Positions 53,151 to 64,000 of a stretch of 64,000 nucleotides of DNA are shown one piece after another (position 1 is the first letter of the stretch; the number at the start of each line of letters is the position of its first letter). The notes under the pieces are model-generated. The model saw only the letters and a program-made list of their open reading frames with translations. It was not told where the DNA came from and searched no databases. The DNA is from Pseudomonas brassicacearum. Its GTDB lineage: Bacteria; Pseudomonadota; Gammaproteobacteria; Pseudomonadales; Pseudomonadaceae. Where the stretch lies: positions 62,001-126,000 of the forward strand of contig NZ_MOBJ01000006.1 in assembly GCF_003732225.1 (NCBI RefSeq), in the 5' to 3' direction. Both the position numbers and the translations under genes were made by a program.

Positions 53151-56100
53151 ACATCTCGCGTCTGTTCATCCTTCGCCCGGTAGCCACTACCCTGAGCATG
53201 CTGGCCATCGTTTTGGCCGGCCTGATCGCCTACAAGTTGCTGCCGGTATCGGCACTGCCTCAGGTCGATTACCCGACCATTCGGGTCATGACCCTGTACC
53301 CGGGCGCCAGTCCGGATGTGATGACCAGTGCGGTCACCGCGCCACTTGAGCGTCAGTTCGGGCAAATGCCCGGCCTGACCCAAATGGCCTCGACCAGTTC
53401 CGGCGGTGCCTCGGTGCTGACCCTGCGCTTCAGCCTCGACATCAACATGGACGTCGCCGAGCAGCAGGTGCAGGCGGCGATCAACGCGGCGACCAATCTG
53501 TTGCCCAAGGACTTGCCAGCACCGCCGGTGTACAACAAGGTCAACCCGGCGGACACCCCGGTGCTGACCTTGGCGATCACCTCCAAAACCATGTTGCTGC
53601 CCAAGCTCAATGACCTGGTCGACACGCGCATGGCGCAGAAAATCGCCCAGATCAGTGGCGTCGGCATGGTCAGCATTGCCGGCGGCCAACGTCAGGCCGT
53701 GCGGATCAAGGTCAATCCTGAAGCCCTGGCGGCCAACGGCTTGAACCTCTCGGACGTGCGCACCTTGATCGGCGCGTCCAACGTCAACCAGCCCAAAGGC
53801 AACTTCGACGGTCCGACCCGGGTCTCGATGCTCGATGCCAACGATCAGTTGACCTCGCCCAAGGACTACGCCGAACTGATCCTGGCCTATAAGAACGGCG
53901 CGCCGTTGCGGCTCAAGGATGTCGCGCAGATCGTCGACGGTGCCGAGAACGATCGTCTCGCCGCGTGGGCCAACGAAAACCAGGCTGTGCTGCTGAACAT
54001 CCAGCGCCAACCGGGTGCCAACGTGATCGAGGTGGTCGACCGGATCAAGGCTTTATTGCCGAGCATCACCGATAACCTGCCGGCCGGCCTCGACGTTACC
54101 GTGCTGACCGACCGTACCCAGACCATCCGTGCGTCGGTGACCGACGTGCAGCACGAACTGCTGATCGCCATCGCCCTGGTGGTGATGGTGACATTCCTGT
54201 TCTTGCGCCGTGCCAGCGCGACCCTCATTCCGTCGATTGCGGTGCCCTTGTCGCTGATCGGTACTTTTGGCGTGATGTACCTGGCCGGTTTCTCGGTCAA
54301 TAACCTGACGTTGATGGCGCTGACCATCGCCACCGGTTTTGTGGTGGACGACGCGATCGTCATGCTGGAAAACATTTCGCGCTTCATCGAGGAGGGCGAC
54401 AGCCCGTTGCAGGCGGCGCTCAAGGGCGCCAAACAGATCGGTTTCACCTTGATCTCGCTGACGCTGTCGCTGATCGCGGTTCTGATTCCGCTGTTGTTCA
54501 TGGCCGACGTCGTTGGGCGGCTGTTCCGCGAGTTTGCGATTACCCTGGCGGTGGCGATCCTGATTTCCCTGGTGGTTTCCCTGACCTTGACGCCAATGAT
54601 GTGCGCGCGGTTGCTCAAGCGTGAACCCAAGCCAGAAGAGCAGGGCCGCTTCTACCGGGCCAGCGGTGCGTGGATCGACTGGCTGATCGCCGCCTACGGG
54701 CGCAAGTTGCAGTGGGTGCTCAAGCATCAGCCGCTGACCTTGCTGGTGGCCATCGCCACTCTGGGCCTGACGGTGTTCCTGTATATCGTGGTGCCGAAGG
54801 GCTTCTTCCCGGTGCAGGACACCGGGGTGATCCAGGGCATTTCCGAGGCGCCGCAGTCGGTTTCCTTTGCCGCCATGAGCCAGCGTCAGCAGGAACTGGC
54901 CAAGGTCATTCTGGCCGACCCGGCGGTGCAAAGCCTGTCGTCCTACATCGGCGTCGACGGCGACAACGCCACCCTGAACAGCGGGCGATTGCTGATCAAC
55001 CTCAAGCCGCACAAAGACCGCGACCTGAGCGCGGCCCAGGTGATCACCCGGTTGCAGCCGCAGCTGGACAAACTGGTGGGTATTCGCCTGTTCATGCAGC
55101 CGGTGCAGGACTTGACCATCGAAGACCGGGTCAGCCGTACGCAGTATCAATTCAGCATGTCGTCACCGGATGCCGAGCTGCTCGGCCTGTGGAGCGGACG
55201 ACTGGTCGAGGCGCTGGCCAAGCAGCCAGAGCTGACCGATGTTGCCAGTGATTTGCAGGACAAGGGCTTGCAGGTCTATCTGGTGATCGACCGCGATGCG
55301 GCTTCGCGGATCGGGGTTTCGGTGTCGAACATCACCGACGCGCTGTACGACGCTTTCGGCCAGCGCCAGATCTCGACCATTTACACCCAGGCCAGCCAGT
55401 ACCGCGTGGTGCTGCAGGCACAGGATGCCCAGAAGATCGGCCCGCAGGCGCTGGAGCAGATTCACGTCAAGACCACCAGCGGTGGTCAGGTGCGGTTGTC
55501 CAGTCTGGCCCACGTCGAAGAGCGCCAGGCGCAGTTGGCGATTGCGCACATCGGCCAGTTCCCGGCGGTGATGATGTCTTTCAACCTTGCGCCCGGCGTG
55601 GCGTTGGGCCAGGCCGTCGAACTGATCAACAAGGTGCAGAAGGATATCGGCATGCCGCTCGGCGTGCAGACGCAGTTTCAGGGCGCGGCTCAGGCGTTCG
55701 AGGCCTCGCTGTCGAGCACCTTGCTGCTGATTCTGGCGGCGGTGGTGACCATGTACATCGTGCTCGGCGTGCTTTACGAGAGCTACATTCACCCGATCAC
55801 CATTCTCTCGACCTTGCCGTCGGCGGCGGTCGGCGCCTTGCTGGCGTTGATCCTCAGTGGCAATGACCTGGGCATGATCGCGATCATCGGCATCATCTTG
55901 CTGATCGGTATCGTCAAGAAGAACGCGATCATGATGATCGACTTCGCCCTCGACGCCGAGCGCAATCAGGGCATGGACCCTGCCACGGCGATTTACCAGG
56001 CCGCGCTGCTGCGTTTCCGGCCGATTCTGATGACCACGCTGGCCGCGTTGTTCGGCGCTGTGCCGCTGATGCTCGCCACTGGCTCCGGTGCGGAGTTGCG

Positions 56101-56251
56101 CCAGCCACTGGGTCTGGTGATGGTCGGCGGTTTGTTGGTGAGCCAGGTGCTGACGTTGTTTACCACGCCGGTTATCTACCTGTATTTCGACCGCCTCGGT
56201 CGGCGCTGGCGGCGTGCGCCTGAGCGTCTGGAGCCGGTAGAACAGCCATGA
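53147..56251 (+). CDS. muxB: RND efflux inner-membrane subunit MuxB (MdtB-like)
   Basis: 1,034 residues, a full-length RND pump with 12 helices and two large periplasmic loops. Typical segments: N-terminus [39 protein letters not shown] (helix 4 with the two proton-relay Asp), [21 protein letters not shown] and [19 protein letters not shown]. MdtBC/MuxBC pumps work as a heterotrimer of two different RND proteins, matching the tandem here. It exports antibiotics and other small molecules. 4-bp overlaps with muxA and muxC. Confidence 0.95.
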   Translation: MNISRLFILRPVATTLSMLAIVLAGLIAYKLLPVSALPQVDYPTIRVMTLYPGASPDVMTSAVTAPLERQFGQMPGLTQMASTSSGGASVLTLRFSLDINMDVAEQQVQAAINAATNLLPKDLPAPPVYNKVNPADTPVLTLAITSKTMLLPKLNDLVDTRMAQKIAQISGVGMVSIAGGQRQAVRIKVNPEALAANGLNLSDVRTLIGASNVNQPKGNFDGPTRVSMLDANDQLTSPKDYAELILAYKNGAPLRLKDVAQIVDGAENDRLAAWANENQAVLLNIQRQPGANVIEVVDRIKALLPSITDNLPAGLDVTVLTDRTQTIRASVTDVQHELLIAIALVVMVTFLFLRRASATLIPSIAVPLSLIGTFGVMYLAGFSVNNLTLMALTIATGFVVDDAIVMLENISRFIEEGDSPLQAALKGAKQIGFTLISLTLSLIAVLIPLLFMADVVGRLFREFAITLAVAILISLVVSLTLTPMMCARLLKREPKPEEQGRFYRASGAWIDWLIAAYGRKLQWVLKHQPLTLLVAIATLGLTVFLYIVVPKGFFPVQDTGVIQGISEAPQSVSFAAMSQRQQELAKVILADPAVQSLSSYIGVDGDNATLNSGRLLINLKPHKDRDLSAAQVITRLQPQLDKLVGIRLFMQPVQDLTIEDRVSRTQYQFSMSSPDAELLGLWSGRLVEALAKQPELTDVASDLQDKGLQVYLVIDRDAASRIGVSVSNITDALYDAFGQRQISTIYTQASQYRVVLQAQDAQKIGPQALEQIHVKTTSGGQVRLSSLAHVEERQAQLAIAHIGQFPAVMMSFNLAPGVALGQAVELINKVQKDIGMPLGVQTQFQGAAQAFEASLSSTLLLILAAVVTMYIVLGVLYESYIHPITILSTLPSAAVGALLALILSGNDLGMIAIIGIILLIGIVKKNAIMMIDFALDAERNQGMDPATAIYQAALLRFRPILMTTLAALFGAVPLMLATGSGAELRQPLGLVMVGGLLVSQVLTLFTTPVIYLYFDRLGRRWRRAPERLEPVEQP

Positions 56252-59200
56252 ACCTGTCCGGACCTTTCATCCGTCGGCCGGTAGCGACCATGTTGCTGAG
56301 CCTGGCGATCATGCTGCTGGGCGGTGTGAGTTTCGGCTTGCTGCCAGTGTCGCCGCTGCCGCAAATGGACTTCCCGGTGATCGTGGTGTCGGCGAGCCTG
56401 CCGGGCGCAAGCCCCGAGGTCATGGCGTCTACCGTGGCAACGCCGCTGGAGCGATCCTTTGGCGCTATCGCCGGGGTCAACACCATGAGCAGCCGTTCCA
56501 GCCAGGGCTCGACCCGGGTGATCCTGCAATTTGACCTGGACCGCGACATCAATGGCGCGGCACGTGAAGTGCAGGCGGCAATCAACGCCTCGCGCAACCT
56601 GCTGCCCAGCGGGATGCGCAGCATGCCGACCTACAAGAAGGTCAACCCGTCCCAGGCGCCGATCATGGTGCTGTCGCTGACCTCGGATGTGCTGGAAAAA
56701 GGTCAGCTCTACGACCTGGCCTCGACCATCCTTTCGCAAAGCCTGTCTCAGGTGCCGGGTGTCGGCGAAGTGCAAATCGGTGGTAGCTCGTTGCCGGCGG
56801 TACGTATCGAACTTGAGCCACAACTGCTGAACCAGTACGGCGTAGCGCTGGATGACGTGCGCAACACCATCGCCAACGCCAACGTGCGCCGGCCCAAAGG
56901 CTCGATCGAAGACGATCAGCGGATGTGGCAGGTACAGGCCAACGACCAGTTGGAGAAGGCCAAGGATTATGAACCGCTGATCATTCGCTACCAGAATGGC
57001 TCGGCGTTGCGCCTGAGTGATGTAGCCAAGGTCCGCGACAGCGTCGAAGACCGCTACAACAGCGGTTTCTTCAATGATGATGCGGCGGTGCTGTTGGTGA
57101 TCAACCGTCAGGCCGGTGCCAACATCATTAAAACGGTCAACGATATCAAGGCACAGTTGCCGGCCTTGCAGGCGGTATTGCCGGCAAGCGTCAAGCTGAA
57201 CCTGGCGATGGACCGTTCACCGGTGATCAAGGCGACCCTGCACGAAGCGGAAATGACCCTGCTGATTGCCGTGGCGCTGGTGATTCTGGTGGTATTCCTG
57301 TTCCTCGGTAACTTCCGCGCGTCGTTGATCCCGACGCTGGCAGTGCCGGTGTCGCTGGTCGGTACGTTCGCGGTGATGTACCTCTATGGCTTTTCGCTGA
57401 ACAACCTGTCGCTGATGGCGCTGATTCTGGCCACCGGGCTGGTGGTGGACGATGCCATCGTGGTGTTGGAAAACATCTCGCGGCACATCGACGAAGGCAT
57501 TGCGCCGATGAAGGCGGCGTACCTGGGCGCCAAGGAAGTCGGTTTTACCTTGCTGTCGATGAACGTCTCGCTGGTGGCGGTGTTCCTGTCGATTCTGTTC
57601 ATGGGCGGGATCATCGAGAGCCTGTTTCGTGAGTTCTCGATCACCCTGGCGGCATCGATCGTCGTGTCGCTGGTGGTCTCGCTGACCCTGACGCCGATGC
57701 TCTGTGCCCGCTGGCTGAAGCCCCACACGCCAGGCGAGGAAAACCGTTTGCAGCGCGCCAGCCGGCGCGCCAACGACTGGATGGTCAAACACTATGCCAG
57801 CAGTCTGGATTGGGTATTGCGTCATCGGCGGCTGACGCTGCTCAGCCTGTTTATCACCATTGGCGTGAACGTCGCCTTGTATGTGGTGGTGCCCAAGACC
57901 TTTCTGCCGCAGCAGGACACCGGCCAACTGATCGGTTTTGTCCGTGGTGACAACGGCCTGTCGTTCAACGTCATGCAGCCGAAAATGGAAGTCTTCCGCC
58001 GTGCGGTATTGAAAGACGATGCCGTGGAAAGTGTCGCCGGTTTCATTGGTGGTACCAACGGCACCAACAACGCCTTCATGCTGGTGCGCCTGAAGCCGAT
58101 CAAGGAACGCAACATTTCTGCGCAGAAGGTTATCGAGCGCATGCGCAAGGAAATGCCCAAGGTCCCGGGTGCCCAATTGATGCTGATGGCCGACCAGGAC
58201 TTGCAGTTTGGCGGTGGCCGCGAACAGACCACCTCGCAATACACCTACATCCTGCAAAGCGGTGATCTATCGGCGTTGCGCGAGTGGTACCCGAAAGTCG
58301 TCGCGGCGCTCAAGGCGCTGCCCGAACTGACCGCCATCGACGCCCGCGAAGGGCGAGGTGCCGCGCAGGTGACGCTGGTGGTCGACCGCGATCAGGCCAA
58401 ACGCTTGGGGGTAGATATGTCCATGGTCACGGCGGTGCTGAACAACGCTTATAGCCAACGGCAGATATCGACCATTTACGACAGCCTGAACCAGTATCAG
58501 GTGGTGATGGAGGTCAATCCGAAATACGCTCAGGACCCGATCACCCTCAATCAGGTTCAGGTGATCACCGCTGCTGGCGCGCGGATTCCGCTGTCGGCGA
58601 TTGCCCACTATGAAAACAGCCTGGAAAACGACCGGGTCAGCCATGAAGGGCAGTTCGCTTCCGAGAGCGTCTCCTTTGATATGGCCGAAGGCGTCACCGT
58701 TGAACAAGGCTCGGCCGCCATCGAACGGGCGATTGCCAAATTGGGGCTGCCGGAAGAAGTGATCGCCAAGATGGCCGGCACCGCCGACGCCTTTGCCGCG
58801 ACCCAGAAGAGTCAGCCGTGGATGATCCTCGGAGCGCTGGTGGCGGTGTATCTGGTGTTGGGCGTGCTGTACGAAAGTTACGTGCACCCGTTGACCATCC
58901 TTTCGACATTGCCTTCGGCGGGCGTCGGTGCGTTGTTGTCGATCTATGTGCTGGGCGGCGAGTTCAGCCTGATTTCGCTGCTCGGGCTGTTTCTGTTGAT
59001 CGGTGTGGTGAAGAAAAACGCCATTCTGATGATCGACCTCGCGCTACAGCTTGAACGCCATCAGGGCATGGAACCGCTGGAGTCGATTCGCAGTGCGTGC
59101 CTGTTGCGCTTGCGGCCGATTCTGATGACCACCCTGGCGGCGATTCTGGGTGCCTTGCCCTTGTTGCTCAGCACCGCCGAAGGCGCGGAAATGCGCCAGC

Positions 59201-59355
59201 CATTGGGTCTGACCATTATTGGCGGGTTGATTTTCAGCCAGGTGCTGACGCTTTTCACCACCCCGGTGGTTTACCTCTATCTCGACCGTTTGCGCCATCG
59301 GGTCAACCGCTGGCGTGGGGTTCGTACCGATGCTTCTCTGGAAACTCCGCTATGA
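56248..59355 (+). CDS. muxC: RND efflux inner-membrane subunit MuxC (MdtC-like)
   Basis: 1,035 residues, the second RND partner. Same architecture as MuxB: N-terminus [38 protein letters not shown] with the relay Asp pair, [21 protein letters not shown] and [20 protein letters not shown]. Pairing of two non-identical RND genes is the mark of the MdtBC/MuxBC subtype. It overlaps muxB and opmB by 4 bp each. Confidence 0.95.
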   Translation: MNLSGPFIRRPVATMLLSLAIMLLGGVSFGLLPVSPLPQMDFPVIVVSASLPGASPEVMASTVATPLERSFGAIAGVNTMSSRSSQGSTRVILQFDLDRDINGAAREVQAAINASRNLLPSGMRSMPTYKKVNPSQAPIMVLSLTSDVLEKGQLYDLASTILSQSLSQVPGVGEVQIGGSSLPAVRIELEPQLLNQYGVALDDVRNTIANANVRRPKGSIEDDQRMWQVQANDQLEKAKDYEPLIIRYQNGSALRLSDVAKVRDSVEDRYNSGFFNDDAAVLLVINRQAGANIIKTVNDIKAQLPALQAVLPASVKLNLAMDRSPVIKATLHEAEMTLLIAVALVILVVFLFLGNFRASLIPTLAVPVSLVGTFAVMYLYGFSLNNLSLMALILATGLVVDDAIVVLENISRHIDEGIAPMKAAYLGAKEVGFTLLSMNVSLVAVFLSILFMGGIIESLFREFSITLAASIVVSLVVSLTLTPMLCARWLKPHTPGEENRLQRASRRANDWMVKHYASSLDWVLRHRRLTLLSLFITIGVNVALYVVVPKTFLPQQDTGQLIGFVRGDNGLSFNVMQPKMEVFRRAVLKDDAVESVAGFIGGTNGTNNAFMLVRLKPIKERNISAQKVIERMRKEMPKVPGAQLMLMADQDLQFGGGREQTTSQYTYILQSGDLSALREWYPKVVAALKALPELTAIDAREGRGAAQVTLVVDRDQAKRLGVDMSMVTAVLNNAYSQRQISTIYDSLNQYQVVMEVNPKYAQDPITLNQVQVITAAGARIPLSAIAHYENSLENDRVSHEGQFASESVSFDMAEGVTVEQGSAAIERAIAKLGLPEEVIAKMAGTADAFAATQKSQPWMILGALVAVYLVLGVLYESYVHPLTILSTLPSAGVGALLSIYVLGGEFSLISLLGLFLLIGVVKKNAILMIDLALQLERHQGMEPLESIRSACLLRLRPILMTTLAAILGALPLLLSTAEGAEMRQPLGLTIIGGLIFSQVLTLFTTPVVYLYLDRLRHRVNRWRGVRTDASLETPL

Positions 59356-60845
59356 CTGACCGTTGCCTGTTCAACCTCGACGCACCGATGGCCCGGCGCC
59401 TGGTTTCGGCCCGCGGCTCGCGCTTGCTGAGTCTTTCGCTCAGCGTCTTGATGCTCAGTGCCTGCGCCATTGGTCCGGATTATCAGCGTCCGCCAGTGGC
59501 CGAGCCTGCACAGTACAAGCAGGCAGAAGGCTGGCGTCAGGCGACTCCGAGTGACTCATTGGCCCGTGGCGCCTGGTGGGAACTGTACGGTGATCAGCCG
59601 CTCAACGGGCTGGTCGAGAAACTCAACGGTGCCAACCAGACCGTTGCCCAGTCCGAAGCCCAATACCGTCAGGCTCAGGCGTTGGTCCGCAGTGCCCGAG
59701 GTGCGTTTTTTCCAACGGTTGATCTGAGCGCCGGGAAAACCCGTTCGAGTCAGGGCACCGGTAGCAGCAGTTCAAGCCTGAGCAGTACCAGCAGCGGCAT
59801 CCGCGACACCTATAACACCCAGCTTGGGGTGAGTTGGGAAGCGGACGTCTGGGGCAAGTTGCGTCGCGGTCTGGAAGCCGATAAGGCCAGCGCCGAAGCG
59901 AGTTTTGCCGACTTGGCCGCGATGCGCCTGAGTCAACAATCGGAGCTGGTGCAGAACTACCTGCAGTTGCGGGTGATCGACCAGCAAAAGCGCCTGCTGC
60001 AAGCCACGGTCGAGAATTATCAGCGTTCGCTGCAAATGACCGAGAACCAGTACCGCGCCGGCGTGTCCGGCAAGGACGCGGTGGCCCAGGCGCAAACCCA
60101 GCTGAAAAGTACTCAGGCCGACATGGTCGATCTGATCTGGCAGCGTGCTCAGTTCGAGAACGCGATTGCGGTGCTGATCGGCTTGCCACCGGCTGAATTC
60201 AATCTGGCCGAAGCCCAGACCATTCCAGCATTGCCGCAGGTTCCGCTGAGCCTGCCTTCGCAACTGCTGGAACGGCGCCCGGACATCGCCTCGGCCGAGC
60301 GTTCGGTGATCGCCGCCAACGCCAACATCGGCGTGGCCAAAGCCGCTTACTACCCGGACCTCACTTTGAGTATGGCCGGCGGTTACAGCAGCAGTACCTA
60401 TTCCAACCTGATCAGCTTGCCGAACCGTTTCTGGTCGGTGGGCCCCAAGCTTGCCATGACCTTGTTCGACGGCGGCCAGCGTTCGGCAGAAGTCGACCGC
60501 AGCGAGGCGGTATACGACCAGACCGTGGCCAAGTATCGGCAAACCGTGCTCGACGGGTTCCGCGAAGTCGAAAACTACCTGGTGCAGCTCAAGGTGCTGG
60601 AAGACGAAGCGGCGGTGCGTCAGCAAGCACTGGACTCGGCTCGCGAGTCGTTGCGCCTGACCCTGAACCAGTACAAGGCCGGGTTGATCGCCTACCTCGA
60701 CGTAGTGGTGGTCCAGGCCACGGCCCTGAGCAACGAGCGTAGCGTACTGACCTTGCAGCAAAGCCGGTTGATTGCCAGCGTGAATTTGATCGCCGCGTTG
60801 GGTGGTGGCTGGGATGGCCAGTTGCAGATCAGCGAAAAAGACTAG
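59352..60845 (+). CDS. opmB: Outer-membrane efflux lipoprotein OpmB (OprM/NodT family)
   Basis: 497 residues from ATG 59352, which overlaps the muxC TGA; the open frame upstream of it is inside muxC. Lipoprotein signal with lipobox LSAC then AIGPDYQRP, the classic NodT/OprM start. Two TolC-like repeats form the trans-periplasmic channel (VSWEADVWGKLRRGLEADKA in the first, PKLAMTLFDGGQRSAEVDRS in the second). It completes the tripartite MuxABC pump. No hairpin terminator is visible, only REP sequence. Confidence 0.95.
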   Translation: MTDRCLFNLDAPMARRLVSARGSRLLSLSLSVLMLSACAIGPDYQRPPVAEPAQYKQAEGWRQATPSDSLARGAWWELYGDQPLNGLVEKLNGANQTVAQSEAQYRQAQALVRSARGAFFPTVDLSAGKTRSSQGTGSSSSSLSSTSSGIRDTYNTQLGVSWEADVWGKLRRGLEADKASAEASFADLAAMRLSQQSELVQNYLQLRVIDQQKRLLQATVENYQRSLQMTENQYRAGVSGKDAVAQAQTQLKSTQADMVDLIWQRAQFENAIAVLIGLPPAEFNLAEAQTIPALPQVPLSLPSQLLERRPDIASAERSVIAANANIGVAKAAYYPDLTLSMAGGYSSSTYSNLISLPNRFWSVGPKLAMTLFDGGQRSAEVDRSEAVYDQTVAKYRQTVLDGFREVENYLVQLKVLEDEAAVRQQALDSARESLRLTLNQYKAGLIAYLDVVVVQATALSNERSVLTLQQSRLIASVNLIAALGGGWDGQLQISEKD

Positions 60846-61218
60846 GAAAGAGCGCTTGATGCCAGTCAGTTAAGGAGTGCCAGGCTCGGCACATTCCCAG
60901 TAGCAGCTGGCGAAGCCTGCGTTCGGCCGCGAAGCGGTCGTGAAATCAGGCCATGCGGTCTTTCAGATTAATCGTGCAAGCAGGATTTACGAGTGCTACG
61001 CACCCGAACGCAGCCTTCGGCAGCTGCTACGGATTGCGTCACTTTGCTGTCACCCTTACTGCCTGTAAGGGCATGCTCTGCCTTGTTTCAGACTGTCCGT
61101 CGCGCTAATGGCCTTTTGATTACTTTGTGAGTGCGTTCGTGAATGGAATCAGTACAATCGCGCACTTTGCCCCCACCAGCATGGATGCACATCGACGGGG
61201 CGACCACGAGAAGTTCTG
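60846..61218. other. 373-bp gap after opmB
   Basis: Holds a class C REP pair (60900-61031) and about 190 bp of probable promoter and leader sequence for the MHYT gene. No gene seen. Confidence 0.65.
60900..61031. repeat. REP pair (class C), inverted
   Basis: GTAGCAGCTGGCGAAGCCTGCG at 60900 faces CGCAGCCTTCGGCAGCTGCTAC ending at 61031; the centre carries GAAGCGGTCGTGAAA, also found near other class C copies. Confidence 0.82.
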
Positions 61219-63300
61219 ATGCTCATCGGTAGCTATTCCCCCGCCCTGGTTCTGATCTCCCTCTGTGTGGCGATTCTTGCCTCCTATACCGCCCTGGACC
61301 TGACCGGACGCATCGCAACGGCCAAAGGCCGGGCGGTTCATCTATGGACGGCGGGTGGTGCGTTGGCCATGGGGGTGGGCGTATGGTCGATGCATTTCAT
61401 TGGCATGCTGGCGTTCAGGCTGCCGCTGATCCTCGGGTACGATATCGGCATCACCTTTTTGTCGCTGGTGATCGCTATTCTGTCCTGCGGGTTTGCGTTG
61501 TGGCTGGTCAGTCAACCGCGTTTGCCGGGCTGGCAACTGGCGTTTGGCGCATTGATCATGGGCGCGGGCATCAGTGGCATGCACTACACCGGTATGGCCG
61601 CCATGCGCATGCAGCCAGGCATTGATTACGATCCGACATTGTTTGGCGCCTCGTTGGTGATTGCGGTCGGCGCTTCGGCCGCGGCGTTGTGGATCGCCTT
61701 TCGTTTGCGCCAGAACACCCCGTATGTGCGCTTCGCTCGTGGCGGCGCAGCCATCGTCATGGGCTTCGCCATTGTTGGCATGCACTACACCGGGATGGCG
61801 GCAGCGCAATTTCCCGAGGGCAGCTTTTGTGGCGCCGCACTCGACGGTTTGAGCGGCAAGGGCCTGGACAACCTGGTACTGATCACTACCCTGGCGGTGT
61901 TGAGCATCGCGTTGCTGACTTCAATCCTCGATGCACGTCTTGAAGCACGCACTGCCGCGTTGGCCAACTCACTGACCCTGGCCAACCGCGAACTCACCCA
62001 ACTGGCGTTGCACGACACCCTGACCGGGTTGCCGAACCGTGTATTGCTGGCCGATCGCATCGACCAGGCGATGCATGTGGTACAGGAGCAGGGCGGTTGT
62101 TTCGCGTTGATGTTCATCGATCTGGACGGCTTTAAACCGGTCAACGATGCTTTTGGTCACCACATGGGTGACCAGTTGCTGCGCGAAGTCGGCGTGCGTT
62201 TGCGCGAGGACCTGCGCAGCCAGGACACGCTGGCGCGAATTGGCGGGGATGAATTCGTCTTGCTGGTGCAGCTCGCCGAACCCGACGATGCCTTGCGTCT
62301 GGCAGCGCGTCAGGTTGCCTTGATCTCGCGCGCCTTCCGGGTCGCTGAGCACGACTTGCAGATCTCTGCGAGCGTTGGCATTGCCGTTTACCCTGGCAAC
62401 GGACAGACTCCGCAAGAACTGTTGATGAACGCCGACGCGGCGATGTATCACGCCAAGGGCGCGGGCAAGAATGGCTACAGCTTCTTCGATGCCTCGATGA
62501 ACACCAACGCCCGCAAGCAACTGCAAATGCTTCAGGATTTGCGTAATGCGCTCGAGCAACAGCAATTCAGCTTGCACTACCAACCCAAGTTTGACGCCAG
62601 CAATGGTCTGCCAATCGGTGCCGAGGCCTTGTTGCGTTGGGAGCACCCAACCCAGGGCATGCTGCTGCCGGACAAGTTCATCGAGCTTGCGGAGAAAACC
62701 GGGCTGATCATCCCGATCGGCGATTGGGTGCTCAATGAGGCGTGCCGGCAAATGCGCATCTGGCACCTTCAGGGTTACACCAACTGGCGCATTGCGGTGA
62801 ATCTCTCGGCGTTGCAGTTCTGTCATGTCGGGTTGGTCCAAAGCGTCGCCAACGCCCTGGCCATCCACGGTTTACCGGCCAACAGCCTGACTCTGGAAAT
62901 CACCGAAACCACCGCCATGAGCGATGCCGACGCGAGCATGACAGTGCTCCAGCAGCTCTCGGAAATGGGCGTTGACCTGTCCATTGACGACTTTGGCACC
63001 GGTTATTCGAGTTTGATGTACCTCAAGCGCCTGCCGGCCAATGAGCTGAAGATCGACCGTGGTTTTGTCCGCGACCTGGAGCGCGACAGTGATGATGCGG
63101 CGATTGTCTCGGCCATCGTCGCTCTGGGTCAGGCATTGGGTTTACGCATCGTCGCCGAAGGCGTGGAAACCGATGTGCAACAGGACTTCCTGACTCAGCT
63201 CGGCTGTGATTCGTTGCAGGGCTACCTGCTCGGCCACCCGTTGCCGGCCGACAGGTTCATGGTCGACATTCACCGGGCCGAGCAATTGGCAACAGGCTGA
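61219..63300 (+). CDS. mucR: MHYT-GGDEF-EAL bifunctional c-di-GMP enzyme (MucR-like)
   Basis: 693 residues. Seven-helix MHYT sensor (about 1-240) with three signature repeats SMHFIGM, GMHYTGM and GMHYTGM, proposed to bind copper and sense a diatomic gas or redox. The GGDEF domain has an intact active site (342-346) and an intact inhibitory I-site RSQD (333-336). The EAL domain is intact (Glu469-Ala-Leu, DDFGTGYSS, KIDRGFV). It could both make and degrade c-di-GMP. P. aeruginosa MucR, linked to alginate and biofilm control, has this order; NbdA has a degenerate GGDEF, so MucR fits better. GAGAAG lies 5 bp before the ATG. Confidence 0.9.
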   Translation: MLIGSYSPALVLISLCVAILASYTALDLTGRIATAKGRAVHLWTAGGALAMGVGVWSMHFIGMLAFRLPLILGYDIGITFLSLVIAILSCGFALWLVSQPRLPGWQLAFGALIMGAGISGMHYTGMAAMRMQPGIDYDPTLFGASLVIAVGASAAALWIAFRLRQNTPYVRFARGGAAIVMGFAIVGMHYTGMAAAQFPEGSFCGAALDGLSGKGLDNLVLITTLAVLSIALLTSILDARLEARTAALANSLTLANRELTQLALHDTLTGLPNRVLLADRIDQAMHVVQEQGGCFALMFIDLDGFKPVNDAFGHHMGDQLLREVGVRLREDLRSQDTLARIGGDEFVLLVQLAEPDDALRLAARQVALISRAFRVAEHDLQISASVGIAVYPGNGQTPQELLMNADAAMYHAKGAGKNGYSFFDASMNTNARKQLQMLQDLRNALEQQQFSLHYQPKFDASNGLPIGAEALLRWEHPTQGMLLPDKFIELAEKTGLIIPIGDWVLNEACRQMRIWHLQGYTNWRIAVNLSALQFCHVGLVQSVANALAIHGLPANSLTLEITETTAMSDADASMTVLQQLSEMGVDLSIDDFGTGYSSLMYLKRLPANELKIDRGFVRDLERDSDDAAIVSAIVALGQALGLRIVAEGVETDVQQDFLTQLGCDSLQGYLLGHPLPADRFMVDIHRAEQLATG

Positions 63301-63308
63301 ACTCCACC

Positions 63309-63463
63309 CGTAGCAGCTGCCGAGCCTGCGAGGCTGCGTTCGGCTCGGTCCGCGCTCGGGCGAAGCAGTCGTAAAGCCTGTATGCACGGTCACCCTGAAA
63401 CACCGCAGCGTCTGAATTCACGGCCGCTTCGCTGCCGAACGCAGCCTTCGGCAGCTGCTACGG
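63309..63463. repeat. REP pair (class C), inverted
   Basis: CGTAGCAGCTGCCGAGCCTGCG at 63309 faces CGCAGCCTTCGGCAGCTGCTACG ending at 63463, with CGAAGCAGTCGTAAA and GGCCGCTTCGCTGCC inside. It occupies most of the gap before the SDR gene. Confidence 0.83.
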
Positions 63464-63552
63464 GAGTTGTGTTGGTCGTGAGTCCATGCAAAACCCGGCG
63501 CTGGCGGGTATCCTTGCGGCGCAAGGCTTCGGGTTTGAATGGGGGAATCAGC

Positions 63553-64000
63553 ATGGACAAAGTTATCGTCATCACCGGCGGCGGTCGTGGTATTGGTGCG
63601 GCCACGGCGCTCCTGGCCGCTGAGCAGGGCTATCGAATCTGCATCAACTACCAGGCCGACGAACAGGCTGCGCAACACGTGCTCGAACAAGTCCGCGCGC
63701 TTGGCGCCCAGGCGATTGCGGTACGCGCTGACGTCAGTATCGAAGACGAAGTGATCAGCCTGTTCCATCGCGTCGACACCGAGTTGGGTCGCGTCACCGC
63801 TTTGGTGAACAACGCCGGTACCGTTGGGCAAAAGTCGCGGGTCGACGAAATGTCCGAGTTCCGCATTCTGAAAATATTGAAAACCAACGTCCTGGCACCG
63901 ATCCTCTGCGCCAAGCATGCACTGCTGCGCATGTCACCCAAACATGGCGGGCAGGGCGGTAGCATCGTCAACGTGTCCTCGGTCGCCTCGCGCCTCGGCT
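63553..64000 (+). CDS. SDR-family oxidoreductase (3' end outside window)
   Basis: First 149 codons of a short-chain dehydrogenase/reductase. The nucleotide-binding motif TGGGRGIG is at about 8-15, and ADVS and LVNNAGTVGQ follow at the usual places, with IVNVSSVASRLG at the cut edge. The catalytic Tyr-x-x-x-Lys lies beyond the window. ATG 63553 has GGGGGAA upstream. The substrate cannot be inferred; NADP preference is likely from the GRG loop and RICINYQAD. Confidence 0.92.
   Translation, partial: MDKVIVITGGGRGIGAATALLAAEQGYRICINYQADEQAAQHVLEQVRALGAQAIAVRADVSIEDEVISLFHRVDTELGRVTALVNNAGTVGQKSRVDEMSEFRILKILKTNVLAPILCAKHALLRMSPKHGGQGGSIVNVSSVASRLG

Noticed and set aside
59097..59351. Upstream extension of the opmB frame inside muxC
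   Set aside because: The lipoprotein signal begins after the ATG at 59352, which overlaps the muxC stop; the extension reads muxC out of frame.

Overview
The window is a 64 kb piece of a gamma-proteobacterial chromosome, almost certainly a Pseudomonas of the P. fluorescens group. The evidence is the gene content (large NAD-dependent glutamate dehydrogenase, MuxABC-OpmB efflux operon, orphan CcoN4-type oxidase subunit beside a siroheme reductase and a DUF934 gene, MHYT-GGDEF-EAL protein, a giant ToxA_N-type protein) and three families of Pseudomonas-type REP palindromes that fill most gaps. I found no tRNA, rRNA, CRISPR array, intact insertion sequence or prophage.

Layout. 1-5.4 kb (+): end of a metallophosphoesterase, a rhomboid protease, YeaC, a DUF2797 protein and pepN in a tight run. 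5.4-6.26 kb: three 73-bp tandem REP units and a longer intergenic repeat. 6.26-9.7 kb (+): Asp-box repeat protein and MMPL/RND exporter. 9.8-14.6 kb (-): a 1,611-residue dermonecrotic-toxin-like protein. 14.8-17.5 kb (+): DUF5629 and lactonase genes, then four very small genes, all with hydrophobic N-terminal segments, and a long stem-loop. 17.6-23.1 kb (-): sbcD-sbcC-GST. 23.1-25.4 kb: a leaderless AA10 LPMO gene lying between intact sbcD and a decayed copy of the 5' end of sbcD. 25.4-32.3 kb (-): moxR-DUF58-DUF4381-VWA-VWA/TPR-batD. 33.4-38.4 kb (+): gdhB. 38.5-44.2 kb: lipoprotein, monooxygenase, MocR regulator, GNAT, racemase/AraC pair and an orphan gene. 44.3-48.6 kb: divergent ccoN4 and siroheme reductase-DUF934 cluster, resembling the PA4129-PA4134 region of P. 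aeruginosa. 48.7-51.7 kb: DUF1254 protein, small exported protein, outer-membrane-protein remnant, SRPBCC protein and tpx. 51.8-60.8 kb (+): muxA-muxB-muxC-opmB. 61.2-64 kb (+): MucR-like c-di-GMP enzyme and a truncated SDR gene.

Genes that should work together: SbcC and SbcD form one nuclease. MoxR and the VWA/Bat proteins form one envelope chaperone-like system. MuxABC-OpmB is a complete tripartite pump. CcoN4 probably swaps into a cbb3 oxidase encoded elsewhere. Most of the window is ordinary core genome. The best candidates for new biology are the leaderless LPMO with its flanking sbcD duplication, the giant toxin-like protein, the cluster of tiny probably exported proteins, and the ccoN4 cluster with its small membrane protein and an inverted repeat in the divergent control region.
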